The notes under the pieces: model-generated
Database searches by the model: none
Told to the model about the DNA's origin: nothing
Seen by the model: the letters and a program-made list of their open reading frames with translations, nothing else
Assembly: GCA_946408865.1 (NCBI GenBank)
Contig: CAMJTZ010000004.1
Coordinates: 1 to 31,592 of the forward strand
Direction of reading: 5' to 3'
From: an uncultured Clostridia bacterium
GTDB taxonomy: Bacteria; Bacillota_A; Clostridia; Christensenellales; Aristaeellaceae
DNA: 31,592 bases
Position numbers and translations under genes: made by a program
In this document: positions 1 through 10,000 of the stretch, in pieces
How positions within the stretch are numbered: position 1 is the stretch's first letter
Layout: each line of letters opens with the position of its first letter

Positions 1-71
1 TCCTCCGGCATCCGGTTCAGCCGGACCATCGGAGTGTTCCCCACCGCGTCCAGGATCGTGTTGTATACCAT
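1..71 (-). CDS. cysK: Cysteine synthase (O-acetylserine sulfhydrylase), N-terminal fragment
   Basis: Only the first 23 codons lie in the window; the gene continues beyond the left edge. Reading from the ATG at 71-69, the peptide begins [19 protein letters not shown]. The [11 protein letters not shown] block is the hallmark N-terminus of PLP-dependent cysteine synthases, which make cysteine from O-acetylserine and sulfide in the cytoplasm. The start is supported by a GGAGGG ribosome binding site (complement of 82-87) and by a promoter just upstream. The PLP lysine and the rest of the fold are outside the window, so cystathionine beta-synthase or another fold-type II enzyme cannot be fully excluded. 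It is transcribed divergently from the rubrerythrin gene. Confidence 0.8.
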   Translation of the reverse strand, partial: MVYNTILDAVGNTPMVRLNRMPE

Positions 72-112
72 GCGAATTCTCCCCTCCGGGTCTGTTTATC
101 AAAGCGGGTTCC

Positions 113-141
113 ATTATACCGTCCCGAAAAAGCAGATACAA
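113..141 (-). promoter_or_regulatory. Promoter of the cysteine synthase gene
   Basis: On the minus strand there is a perfect -10 TATAAT (complement of 113-118). A -35 candidate TTGTAT (complement of 136-141) lies 17 bases upstream. The predicted start of transcription lies about 35 bases before the cysK ATG. Confidence 0.6.
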
Positions 142-200
142 GCTTCCTGCCAAAACAGACACTTGAAAAGAACAAACAAGGGATTTCCGGCAGCCGTATC

Positions 201-215
201 GAATATATTATATTC
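201..215. promoter_or_regulatory. 7-1-7 inverted repeat upstream of rubrerythrin (Fur/PerR-type operator candidate)
   Basis: GAATATA-T-TATATTC is a perfect 7-1-7 inverted repeat that overlaps the only plausible -10 region of the rubrerythrin gene (TATATT, 204-209). Fur-family repressors such as PerR bind 7-1-7 AT-rich repeats, and rubrerythrins are known PerR targets in clostridia. The half-sites do not closely match the Bacillus PerR consensus, so the assignment to PerR is inference. Confidence 0.4.
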
Positions 216-248
216 AGCCCATACCCAAAACAAAGCAATATAAAATAT

Positions 249-255
249 AAGGAGG
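249..255 (+). promoter_or_regulatory. Ribosome binding site of rubrerythrin
   Basis: AAGGAGG is placed 8 bases before the ATG at 264, which fixes the start codon. Confidence 0.8.
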
Positions 256-263
256 AACTCGCT

Positions 264-806
264 ATGTCCAAAAATCCCTATGCCGGCACGCAGACCGAGA
301 AAAACCTGGAAGCCGCTTTCGCCGGTGAATCCCAGGCCCGCAACAAGTACACCTATTTTGCTTCCGTCGCGAAGAAGGAAGGCTACGAGCAGATTTCCGC
401 CCTTTTCCTGAAGACTGCCGAGAATGAAAAAGAGCATGCCAAGATGTGGTTCAAGGAGCTCAAGGGCATCGGCTCCACTGCGGAAAACCTGGCCGCTGCC
501 GCCGACGGCGAAAACTATGAGTGGACCGATATGTACGAAGGCTTCGCCAAAACCGCCGAGGCCGAAGGCTTCCCGGAGCTGGCCGAGAAGTTCCGCGGCG
601 TCGCCGCCATCGAAAAGCATCATGAGGAGCGCTACCGGGCCCTGCTGAAGAATGTGGAAATGAAGCAGGTCTTTGAAAAGAGTGAAGTGAAGATCTGGGA
701 ATGCCGGAACTGCGGCCACATCGTCGTGGGCACCAAAGCCCCCGATGTCTGCCCCGTCTGCAACCATCCCCAGAGCTATTTTGAAGTCGCCGCGGAAAAC
801 TATTGA
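264..806 (+). CDS. rbr: Rubrerythrin
   Basis: This is a 180-residue non-haem iron peroxidase that reduces hydrogen peroxide in the cytoplasm of anaerobes. The N-terminal part is a ferritin-like four-helix bundle carrying diiron ligands: Glu22 in [10 protein letters not shown], the ExxH motif Glu55/His58, and a second ExxH in IEKHHEERY. The C-terminal part is a rubredoxin-like FeS4 domain with Cys147, Cys150, Cys163 and Cys166 (CRNC and CPVC). Length and domain order are those of classical rubrerythrins. It appears monocistronic: its own ribosome binding site lies upstream and a hairpin terminator follows 22 bases after the stop. A 7-1-7 inverted repeat over the promoter suggests peroxide- or metal-dependent repression. 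The electron donor is not encoded nearby. Confidence 0.96.
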   Translation: MSKNPYAGTQTEKNLEAAFAGESQARNKYTYFASVAKKEGYEQISALFLKTAENEKEHAKMWFKELKGIGSTAENLAAAADGENYEWTDMYEGFAKTAEAEGFPELAEKFRGVAAIEKHHEERYRALLKNVEMKQVFEKSEVKIWECRNCGHIVVGTKAPDVCPVCNHPQSYFEVAAENY

Positions 807-826
807 TTCCAACAGCCAAAAAGCCG

Positions 827-860
827 GAAAAGCCTGCAGCAACGCAGGCTTTCCTTTTTT
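827..860 (+). terminator. Rho-independent terminator after rubrerythrin, probably bidirectional
   Basis: A 9-bp stem AAAGCCTGC/GCAGGCTTT (829-837 and 844-852) with a 6-base loop is followed by CC and six T. Read on the minus strand, the same hairpin is followed by TTCCGGCTTTTT, so it may also end the kinase gene that stops at 886. Confidence 0.85.
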
Positions 861-885
861 ACCCAAACAGGCCGGATCTCCCGTC

Positions 886-1395
886 TCAGAACAGTTCCCG
901 GATGATCTGCTCCGCGCATTCCTCCGGCGAATACACGCTGGTATCCACCCGCATGGAATACTGAATGTCCTTCGCCATCAGGGCCGCCTGCTCCTCCGAC
1001 TGGCTTTCATACCGGTCCCCCCGGGCGATATTCCGCTGCCGGCAGATCTCCAGGGGGCAGTACAGCTCCACGATGTCCAGCGGATTGTCCTGCAGGATGG
1101 TGCGCAGCTGTTCATAGTGGGGGGCGACCCCCCTCCGCTCCACCAGGATCCCGTCAATGATCACATTCTTTCCCATGTCGGAGAACAGTTTCGCGGTGTG
1201 ATACATCAGGATGATCACTTCCCCGAGATACTTCCAGTAATCCTCCCGCAGGTACTCCTCCCCGACCATTTCCTGGAACAGGTCGTTGGCCACCACGTAG
1301 AAGAAAACGTCCCTCCGGGCCTGCAGCGCCTCCACAATGGAGGTCTTTCCGGAACTGGTTACCCCGTTCAGAAACAAAATCCGTCCTTTTTCCAT
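886..1395 (-). CDS. Chloramphenicol phosphotransferase-like P-loop kinase
   Basis: This is a 169-residue cytoplasmic P-loop protein. Near the N-terminus it has a Walker A motif, GVTSSGKTS (residues 11-19), directly after a hydrophobic strand (RILFLN), then ANDLFQEM in the position where chloramphenicol phosphotransferase carries its catalytic Asp, and a GKNVIIDGIL strand. This order and length match the CPT-like family (Streptomyces CPT is 178 residues), which transfers phosphate from ATP to a small hydroxyl compound. The natural substrate is unknown, and resistance cannot be claimed from the sequence. I chose the ATG at 1395 because AGGAG lies 9 bases upstream; an in-frame ATG 15 codons earlier overlaps the promoter region. 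It has its own promoter and sits tail-to-tail with rubrerythrin. Shikimate- or adenylate-kinase-like alternatives are less likely. Confidence 0.75.
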   Translation of the reverse strand: MEKGRILFLNGVTSSGKTSIVEALQARRDVFFYVVANDLFQEMVGEEYLREDYWKYLGEVIILMYHTAKLFSDMGKNVIIDGILVERRGVAPHYEQLRTILQDNPLDIVELYCPLEICRQRNIARGDRYESQSEEQAALMAKDIQYSMRVDTSVYSPEECAEQIIRELF

Positions 1396-1442
1396 TCTCC
1401 TGTTCTCCTTTTTATTTCCTTCCGTTTTCTGTATACACACAG

Positions 1443-1470
1443 TTTATCCGTCCGGATTCCCACCCGTCAA
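1443..1470 (-). promoter_or_regulatory. Promoter of the CPT-like kinase gene
   Basis: On the minus strand, TTGACG (complement of 1465-1470) and GATAAA (complement of 1443-1448) are 16 bases apart. The promoter lies directly after the terminator of the upstream gene, so the kinase is transcribed independently. Confidence 0.45.
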
Positions 1471-1473
1471 GCA

Positions 1474-1503
1474 TATAAAAGCCTGATCCCTGACGGATCA
1501 GGC
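1474..1503 (-). terminator. Rho-independent terminator of the small secreted protein gene
   Basis: A perfect 9-bp stem GCCTGATCC/GGATCAGGC (1481-1489 and 1495-1503) has a 5-base loop. On the minus strand it is followed by TTTTATAT. It lies 17 bases past the stop of the gene ending at 1521. Confidence 0.85.
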
Positions 1504-1520
1504 AGGACCGTTTCAGTCTG

Positions 1521-2267
1521 TCATTCGTCAATTTCCGGACCGTGGGGATAACTGAAGCTCCAGATGTTCATCATCAGTCCGTCCCGGAAGCCGACATTTG
1601 TGTTGTACGGGTTGAAGAAGGGAACGGCCGCATTTGCTTCATCCTCCTCTTCATCCCCTTCCGGATGGAGCAGGAAATCGATGAAATCCTCCGGACCACA
1701 GGGATCATCTTCCGCTCCGCCGCTTGACATCTCATGGTAGACGAAGGCGTCCGGCAGCGGGAGCGTGATCTTCACCTTTTTGACCAGGGTGATCGGATTC
1801 CAGTCGTTCTCCACGGCGTTATAGAAACCTTCCGTCCGGGGCTCAAAGGTGATATAACCCCAGAATTCTTCCTCGGTGTAGATTTCATAGATGTTTATTG
1901 TACGTTTCAAAGCGGTTTCAGCATCGTCTTCATCCATTTCATTATAAACCTCTTCCTCGTGGACCACGACCTCACTGACCGTGAACCATTCCCCGTTCAC
2001 CAGCACCCGGTCCCCGGCCTTCATGTTTTCAATCTGCGCCGGATCATACCGGTCCTCCAGGTACAGCGCCGCGGTGAAATACCCTTCAGGGATAATCCGG
2101 TCCCGGTCCTCGATCTGCAGGCAGAAGCTCCCGTTCTCCAGGTCCAGGTCCTCCTCCCTGATTTCCAGCGGCGCAATCTCCTGCGCCGCGCCTTCCGCGA
2201 ACACCGCCCCGGAAACCGCTCCCAGCAGCAGGGCGGCCAGCAGTAAAATCCATCCGATTTTTCTCAT
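1521..2267 (-). CDS. Small acidic secreted protein of unknown function
   Basis: A 248-residue protein I do not recognise. It starts with a clear Sec signal peptide: MRK, then a Leu/Ala-rich core, then a signal peptidase I site after Ala24 (VFA|EG). There is no lipobox cysteine and no other membrane segment, so it should be released or loosely associated outside the cell. The mature part is strongly acidic, with Glu/Asp clusters such as HEEEVYNEMDEDD and EGDEEEDE. It has two cysteines, one early and one in DPCGPED, and an aromatic C-terminus. The ATG at 2267 is chosen because AAGGAG lies 9 bases upstream and the signal peptide begins there; the frame stays open 28 codons further upstream but those residues are very basic. 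It lies just downstream of the giant adhesin gene on the same strand, separated by a hairpin terminator. A functional link is possible but unproven. Confidence 0.75.
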   Translation of the reverse strand: MRKIGWILLLAALLLGAVSGAVFAEGAAQEIAPLEIREEDLDLENGSFCLQIEDRDRIIPEGYFTAALYLEDRYDPAQIENMKAGDRVLVNGEWFTVSEVVVHEEEVYNEMDEDDAETALKRTINIYEIYTEEEFWGYITFEPRTEGFYNAVENDWNPITLVKKVKITLPLPDAFVYHEMSSGGAEDDPCGPEDFIDFLLHPEGDEEEDEANAAVPFFNPYNTNVGFRDGLMMNIWSFSYPHGPEIDE

Positions 2268-2370
2268 TCGTCCCTTCTCCTTTCGCACCCTTCTGCCTGT
2301 AAGACGTTCCTTCCGGCACTTTTGTTCCCTGATGAACGCATAAAAACGCATTGCGCCCCGCCCGGGAAAC

Positions 2371-2401
2371 GCAAACAGACCAGATCTTTCGATCTGGTCT
2401 G
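2371..2401 (-). terminator. Terminator of the giant surface-protein gene
   Basis: A perfect 11-bp stem CAGACCAGATC/GATCTGGTCTG (2376-2386 and 2391-2401) has a TTTC tetraloop. On the minus strand TTTGCGTTT follows. It lies 26 bases after the stop of the giant gene. The T-tract is short, so some readthrough into the small secreted protein gene is possible. Confidence 0.75.
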
Positions 2402-2426
2402 CTGCTGCTTTTCACAGCCCGGTTTT

Positions 2427-4090
2427 TCACATGTCCATTAACTCCATCTCAAACTTATCATCCATTTCGGGATCCGTGGGCTGGGTATCCGGGGTTTCGT
2501 CCGGCGGAATAACATGATAGGCGTCCTTCCAGTCGTCCGTCCGGTTTGTTTTATTCTCTTCCTCCTGCCTCTCCGCCTGGAGTTCGGCCACGAGATCCGC
2601 CACCCCATCATACTGCCTGCCGGCGATATCCTCCGCGGTATCCTCGCCGGTCCACTCCGCCCAGATGTAATGATCCTTCTTCACGGTCACCCGCAGGTCC
2701 CCGCTCCGGATCCCTTCAATCCGGACGAATCCGGATTCAAACACGTCGCCGTCGAAGGTGGCGCTGTAGGGTTCGGATTCCACGACCGGCGTCTCGTCGC
2801 AGGTCTCGTAGAACCGGCCGCTGACGGTATACACCGGCAGGTCCACCCGGCCGTCCGTGCCGTCAAGCAGGACGTAGAACTGATCTCTGACAGCGTAGGC
2901 CGGCAGGTCCGTTCCTTCCACATTGTAGCCCAGCAGGACGATCTCCAGGGATCCCGGCGTTTCCGTTTCCCCGCCGGTCATGATCCCGGTGACAACCTTG
3001 AACAGGCTCTCCACCCTTTCGGGCGTATCGAAGAACATCACATTGTACTTTTCCACGCCCGCGCGGTCAGCTTCAGTGTCCCGGAATACGCAGAGGGACA
3101 TCTCGACCGGCTGAACGCCGGCGCCGAGGGCGGCCGGGGAGGTCCGGAAAGCTTCCACTTCATCGGTGGTTTCGTCGATAATCAGGAAGATCAGTTCCTG
3201 GTACGGATCGGACGCGGTTTCGGGGGTGTCGCCCACCCAGTAGCGCTTCAGGCTCTCCGCTTCGCCGCCTTCCGTAATGCCTTCGGCAATCCTGCCGTAC
3301 GGCAGCGCCGCGCCATCCAGCACGCAGGAATTGATCTCTTCCCGGTCAGCCGCAAGCATCCGGAAAGTGCCTTCGCGGAACTGCCGCAGCAGCCATCCGC
3401 CGGATACTTCATCCAGGCACAGTTCAAAGTCGCTTCCCGCCGGGACCGTCAGTCCGCCCGTGCGGAAGTCCAGGGAGCCCTCCGTTCCGAAGGGGAGTAC
3501 CGGGTTTGCGAAGGCTTCCGCCGTCAGCGCGGTAATCACGTCCATGGGATAGATGCTTCCGCTTCCGGAGACATCCGCGCCCACCACGTCCGCCACGTAC
3601 TGCAGTCTTCCTTCCCCGTCCGTGTACATCCGCGTGCTGTCGGGCAGCAGGTACGCCGCGTGGCCGGTCGCGCGGCTGTTCCACAGCCGGTATTTCACCA
3701 GCCGTTCCGCCGCCAGGGTCACGTCCTCCGGCAGGACGACCTCTAGGTCCAGCACATAGATCTTCCCGGCCGCCTCGTAGTTATCCGCGATCACGGCTGT
3801 GGAAACGCCGTCCGTCAGGGCGGTTCCGAAGTCGTACAGCGGAGACAAATAGTGGCTCATCATCCAGGCGCTGCCGCCTTTGGCTTCGCCGGCTTCGTTC
3901 GCTGTTTCGGCTTTGCAGAAGTCGCACAGGGCAGTCTGCGTCCATCCGTTGTGTGTTTCAGAACCGTTATAAATTGCGCCGACACGATCCATGTGGGGAT
4001 ACAGGCTCAGGGCGATGGATCCGCGCGGTGTCATCTGGTCATGAACGAATTTGCCGGTCACAGTCACCAGACTGGTATCGCTGCTCCGGA
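2427..4090 (-). other. Unique C-terminal region of the giant protein
   Basis: About 550 residues following the repeat array have a different composition: mixed hydrophobic and charged, non-repetitive, and unusually rich in cysteine for this protein (CDFC near 3906-3933, then single Cys in ELCLD, NSCVL, SLCVF and YETCD). The chain ends in a hydrophilic acidic tail (PEMDDKFEMELMDM) with no sorting signal or hydrophobic anchor. I do not recognise a domain; it could be a capping, dimerising or ligand-binding head. Confidence 0.5.
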
Positions 4091-7000
4091 TCTGGTTAAG
4101 GGCAGTGCCGCCGGTATACACGTCGCCGGATACATAGCCGCCCGCCGCATACAGTTCCGCCCAGGCTTCCGCCAGCATCTGCGGCTTCCCGCCGCCCGCG
4201 TCGTTCTGCGCCTGCAGGATCACGGACTCTGCCGCGGAAAGGATGGCGTTGTCCACCCACACGGTATTGTCCAGGCTCATGTATATTCTGGACTTCGCCC
4301 GGGAGGCGCCGCCGGCAGCCTTGCCAACGCTGTGGGAATAGGTCTTGGTGATCATATCCGCGTTGGTGGCCCGCGAAATGACGTCGCCCGTACTGCTTGT
4401 CAGGCTGGCGGCGTCCGCTTCGCCGCTGCTTCCCCGGTTGATGCTGACCACGGCTTTTTCATTCAGGTCGGTCAGCGCTATCGGCTGGGGATCGATCCCG
4501 AGACCCCCGGTATAGGCAATCGCCTGGGTCAGGATACCGTTCTTCTTTTCCCCGTTTTTGGTGTAGTAGTGGGTATTCAGCGCTTCCAGCAGCAGTTCTG
4601 TCTTCGCGCTCAGTTTGGCCCTTTTCCCCACAGTGACGCTGTTGTCCACCGTGATCCGGGCATTCGCTTCCCCGTCGCCGATGGCAATAGCTCCGCCGTT
4701 ATCGATGCAGACCCGGGTATAGATGTAGTCCGATTCGCCGCTGACGGAGCGGATCCGCATATCCGCGTCCGACGTCAGGGAGGCGCCGTCGCCGATCCGG
4801 ATCGCCTGCGTACGGTTCAGCGTGTTCTCGGCTTTGGCCACCCGTACATCCATCAGCACCGTTCCGCCATTCAGCTCCGTGATGGCCCGCATATCAGCCT
4901 TTACATTGGTGCTGATATGGATTCCGGGGAGCATCTCGCCCACCTTTACATCATTTTTCTCGATGTCCAGCGTTTTGGAGCCGGCGTGCAGGCTCGCGCC
5001 GCTGCCGATGTCGATCAGGTCGTTGGTGTGAATGGTGTTGACGCCCTTTGTCCTGTCCAGGGCAAATGCCAGGCCCACGCTCTTCGCTTCCACTGTGGAG
5101 TTTGCGTCGGTGGAAGTTCTGGTTAAAAGTTCCATCCGGCCCTGTGTTTCCAGTTGCGCCTGTTTTCCGATGATGACCCGGGAATCATACCAGGATTCCG
5201 TGGGCTGCTCCGCCAGTCCCAGATCCACCGCGGAGACCGTGACGCCTTTCTTCAGGCTGGAGACGGCCCTGCCGCGGTTGTCTGCGTAGATCTGGATATA
5301 CTCCGATTTCAGTTTCACGTCGTCGCCGATGGTTACGACAGACGACTGCGGATCGTTTGCTGTGCCGATGCTCGCTTTGATTTCGGTGTTCCTGGTGCCC
5401 GCGATGGACAGTCCGCCGGGCACGCCGCCCTCGCCCGTGGCGGTATTCCAGGACAAAGTACGCAGGAAAGCGCTCCCGTCCACGTTCATCTGCACGCCCT
5501 GGACGTTGATGCGCTGCTTGTCCGCGGCGACAGCGCTGCCTTCGATGCCGCCCACGGTCACCAGGCCTGCCTGCCAGGATCCGTTGGTGATCGCTTTCGT
5601 GTCAGCCGCGCCCTGCTCCGGGTTGTTGCCGGCAAAGAGTCTCAGGGAATAAATGTCCAGGATATTCTTGTCCGCGCCTCCCTCACCGATAATGGACACG
5701 GTGTTCACAGATTTGCGGGTGGCCTTCGCCGTGTTGACCTCCGCGGAAACGGCGCCCAGCCGGACCTTGGTCTGGTTCTCCTCCTTCGCGCCGGAAGTGC
5801 TGACCGCAGCGGTGACCTCGCTCTTGTCCATGAAGCTTTCCATCGTGATTCTGGCATTGTCCGCGCTGCTGTTCTTCATCCGCAGCACGGCGTACTGGTC
5901 CGCCTCCTGCTCCGCAGTCACGCGGTTGACGCCCACGTTGACCGCGATACCCCATGCGAATGTAGCGGGCCGCACCATCGCGCTGACGTCCGCTTTCCCC
6001 TGGGCAGTCACCTTTGCCTGTCCGAGACGGCTGTTCTCCAGGTACACCTCCGCGCCTGCTTTCACCTTGTTCACGGCGTCAGAGACGTTGACGACGGCTC
6101 CGGCGAAGTTCAGGTCCACGCCGCTGGACGAGGGAGTGACATCCGCAATGGCGGAGGTTTCGTAATTCGTTTTCATACCCCACAGGGTAAGGGCATTATT
6201 TTCCGCATTGATGTTCTTCGCCGTGATCCGGGTCACGTATTCGTCCTGGCTGTAGGCGCCGCCCACCATGGCCGCCGCGCTGACCGCGTTCAGGCCGATC
6301 ATATTGGTGACGGTGGCCTTCACGCGGTCCCTGCCCGTGTTTTCGGCGGTGATGCCGGCATTGTAGTCCTCAAAGCTCCCGCTGATGACGGAGGAGGTCC
6401 GCCCGTAGGCCAGGGCGACGTTCGCCCCAATGTTCGCCAGGGCGCCGGTTCCGGTGGTCAGGTCCGCTTCCGTTTCGCCTTCCACCCGGCTGGACAGCTC
6501 CTGCAGCCTGGTTCCGGAGGGATTCTTCGCCCACACGTCGGCCTTGCTGGAGGCTTCGTTCATGGCGACGGTCACCGCTGCGCCGATTCGCACCGCGCCG
6601 GCGGAAACGCCGGTCATCGTGGCTTTGGCGTCCGTGTTTTTGCTGCTGCTGCGCACGACGGTTTCCGGGCTGATGGAATTCTTCATGCCCTCCGCGCTGA
6701 GAACCGCTTCGGTGTGAGTCCGGTTCCGGGCGATGGCCACGTTGGCGCCCACGCTGTACACGCCCACTTCCGCCGTGACAGAGGAAGCCCGGGCCTGCGT
6801 CTTCCGGGTCTCGGCAATCACGCTCAGCTTTTGGGCCGCCAGGTCCGCGTCCTTCGTTGTGAAGGCGGCCCGGTTCACAGCGTTCAGGTCCGCGTAGTTC
6901 ACGCTGACCCCCGCGGCAAAGATGCCCAGGGTACCCGCGGCGATTCTGGAGGTGACCGTGGCGTCCATCCCGCTTTCGATTTCCAGGGCGGAGACCTTGC

Positions 7001-10000
7001 CCTCGAGGTTCGCCGCCTCCGCCTTTGCCTTTGTTTCGTTGAATACCAGCAGCACATTGGCGGCAATGCCCGCGCCGCCGCCGGTCGCGGACAGCAGGGC
7101 CGCGTTGGCCGCGCTGCTGATGTCGTTGGCGATACGGACCGGGTTATTCCCTTCCAGCTTCGTGCTGCCTGTGCCTTCCAGGCCGACGGTGGTGTTCACC
7201 TCGGCCGACACGTCCGCGATGCCCACGCCGATGTTCACAGCAACGCCGCCCACACTGACCCCCGCCAGCCAGGCGTTCGCCGCGGTGGCGGATTTTGCCT
7301 TCACGTTCAGTTCCCCGCTGACGCTGGCGCCCCGGGTGACCGTGGTGTTCTGGGTCAGGCTGTTCCGGGCGATGCCCACTCCCGCCAGGCCGCTGAACAT
7401 ACCGCTCACCGCGACCGTGGCCGCGAAGGCGTCCGCGTTGAATACCGTGTTCGTATCCACGTTCGTTGTACCCTTGATGGAGGCTCCCGCGTCCACGATT
7501 GCTTCCGCCAGGCCGTGGCTTTCAGCGACGGCCACGGAGAGACCCACGGCCGCGGCGCCCGCACCGCCGGCGCTGAGGCTGGCCGCCATCACGTCCCGGT
7601 ACAGCGCTTCGCTCTGAACGGAGACGCTGTCCGCTTCAACGGTTCCGCCCACCACGGCGCGGGTCACGTTATCCAGCTGCACCACACCGCCGGAAACGCC
7701 TATGCCCGCGACGCCCGCCGCCCCGGCGGATACGCCCACGGCCCGGATGGACCGCTTCGCGGGATTCAGCTTGTCACCGAATTCCTTCAGCAGCGCGCCC
7801 AGGTGTGTTTCCTCCAGGGAACCGGCTTCCACCGCGGCGTCCCCGGATCCGGAGACCGCCCGCACGGTGAGGCTCCTGGTGTTTCCTTTCCATCCTTCAA
7901 CGGTGCCCAGGGACGCAGCCGTCACGTTGCTGTGCAATCCGGCGTATGTCAGGCTCAGGCCCACGCCCGCGGTGCCCGCGCCGCCCACCGTGCCGCCGAA
8001 CAGGTCGGCCAGGGTCTGCTGCTCCGCTTCCACCAGGATCTTGTTCACACGTTTGATCTCCGTCTTCGCGGCGATCCGCGCCGTCACGGAATCCGTGGGC
8101 TCCCCGTTCGCCGCGCTGGCGCTCAGGTTCTTCGCGTTCTGCAGGTCCCGGCTTTCGCCCACCTTCATGTTTTCGCTGTGGTCGGCGTATCCGGAGTCCG
8201 CGTCAAAGGTCCTGCTGCTGCCTTTCTTTGTGCCCAGGCTGTCGTAGTCCGTAATCTTTCCGTTGCCGCCCAGATCCCCTTCCAGGCTGCCCATGGCGGA
8301 GGTGTCCACCCCCAGCGTGTTCAGCCGGCGGATCACCGCGGCGGCGTCAAAGGCTTTCGTGCCGCCCTTCCCGCCGCTGCCGTACACCAGCCGGTCCGCC
8401 GTATCCTGGTCCAGCTTCTCCCCGGCCGCCAGCGCCATCACGGTCACGCCCACGGCCGCCGCTCCCGCGCCGTTCAGATTCAGCGCGCCGTTGATGATAT
8501 CCCGGTTGCTGTGGGCCTTCACGTTCAGGGTGTCCCCGTAGTAGAAATCCGCTCCGTCACCCAGCTCCGCCAGGGTGGAGGAATGGGCGACGGCCACCAG
8601 GGCGTTCACGCCCACGGCCGCCGCGCCCGCGCCGGCCGCGATGCCGCTGACGCCCCGCAGGGTCAGGTCGCTGCCGGCCTCGAGGGTGGTTTTCGTGGAG
8701 GAACCGCCGGTCTTCAGCGCGCCGGTCCGGGCGTCGGTCCGGTCCCTCAGGGCCGTCACGGACACAGCGCCCGATACGCCGGCGGTCCCCGCGCCTGCCG
8801 CGCCTACCGTATACTGGTCGACGCGCTTCGCGGAATCCGCCTTCAGGATGATCTCTTCCGCATCCAGTTCGCCGGCGGCCAGCACATCCGTTTCCCCGGT
8901 GAATCCGGTATAGACGAACACCGGCGTCACCGCCGCTGTGGCGGCGCCCGCCAGGGCAACGGCCACATTGGTCATATCCGTATGGTTGAGCGCCTGGACA
9001 CTGATCTTCCCGTATCCTTTGGCTGTCAGTTTTTTACCGGCCGCTTCCGCCAGCACTTTGCTACCCAGGTCGCTCACGGTGATGCCCGCTTCCACCGCGG
9101 CCGTGGCGCCGCCGCCGGCGCTCACGTTCAGCACGGTGATCCTGTCCCTGTTTTGGCCGAGAATCTTCACGTCGTCAGACGCCTCACCGCTGCCTGCCCG
9201 GGCTTCCACTTCCGCCCGGCCCACCAGCACGGCCACGGAGGCGCCCACGCCCGCGGTCAGGCCGGCGTTCACGCCGCCGGCGAACAGCGTACGGCTGGCG
9301 TCGTTGGAGGCGACGACGTTCAGGTTGCCCTTATACGTCACCAATTTGGAATCATAGATGTCTTGTTTTCTCCAGGCTCTCCAGTACTTGCCGGTGGAGG
9401 GATCGAGGACATACGCCTTTGTGCTGCCGGAATCCAGGTCCGGATTGCTCCGGAGATAGGCCAGCATTTCCGCTTCCGTCACTTCCCGCAGTCCCGTCCC
9501 GTCCGTCCGGGGATTCGGTCCGCCGGGAGCGTCCGCCATGAAGCAGCGCTGCGCGTATTCAATCCACTCCGTCCGCGCCCTCTGCACTTCCAGATTCGCG
9601 CCGGAAGCGTCCGCCACCACCGTATTCCGGTCCGCGAGTACCGCCACGTTCGCCGCCACACCCGCGGAGGCGGACAGGGCTGCGCCCGCCGCGCCGACCA
9701 CGATGTTGCTATCCACGGTCGCGCTGACGTAAATGCCATCCTCCGCGATTCCGCCGGCGGCCTTCTTCGCCAGTTTTCCGTCCGCGCTGCCGTCCACATG
9801 GATTTTCCCCACGTCGGTCAGCAGGCTGTTTTCCTTGACCACCGCCACCGCCGTGGCACCGACGCCCGGGCCCGCGTTGGCCAGGGCGATGCTGCCGGCG
9901 ATCACATAGGTCCGGTCCTTCAGGTGGGTGTTGAAGATATCGTCGCCGCCCTCGCTGTCTTTCCAGTAATAATTCTCAACCGTACCCTTTTCGATCCGGG

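Noticed and set aside
886..1395. Acquired chloramphenicol resistance
   Set aside because: CPT-like proteins are widespread P-loop kinases of unknown substrate; similarity of fold and Walker A alone does not show resistance.
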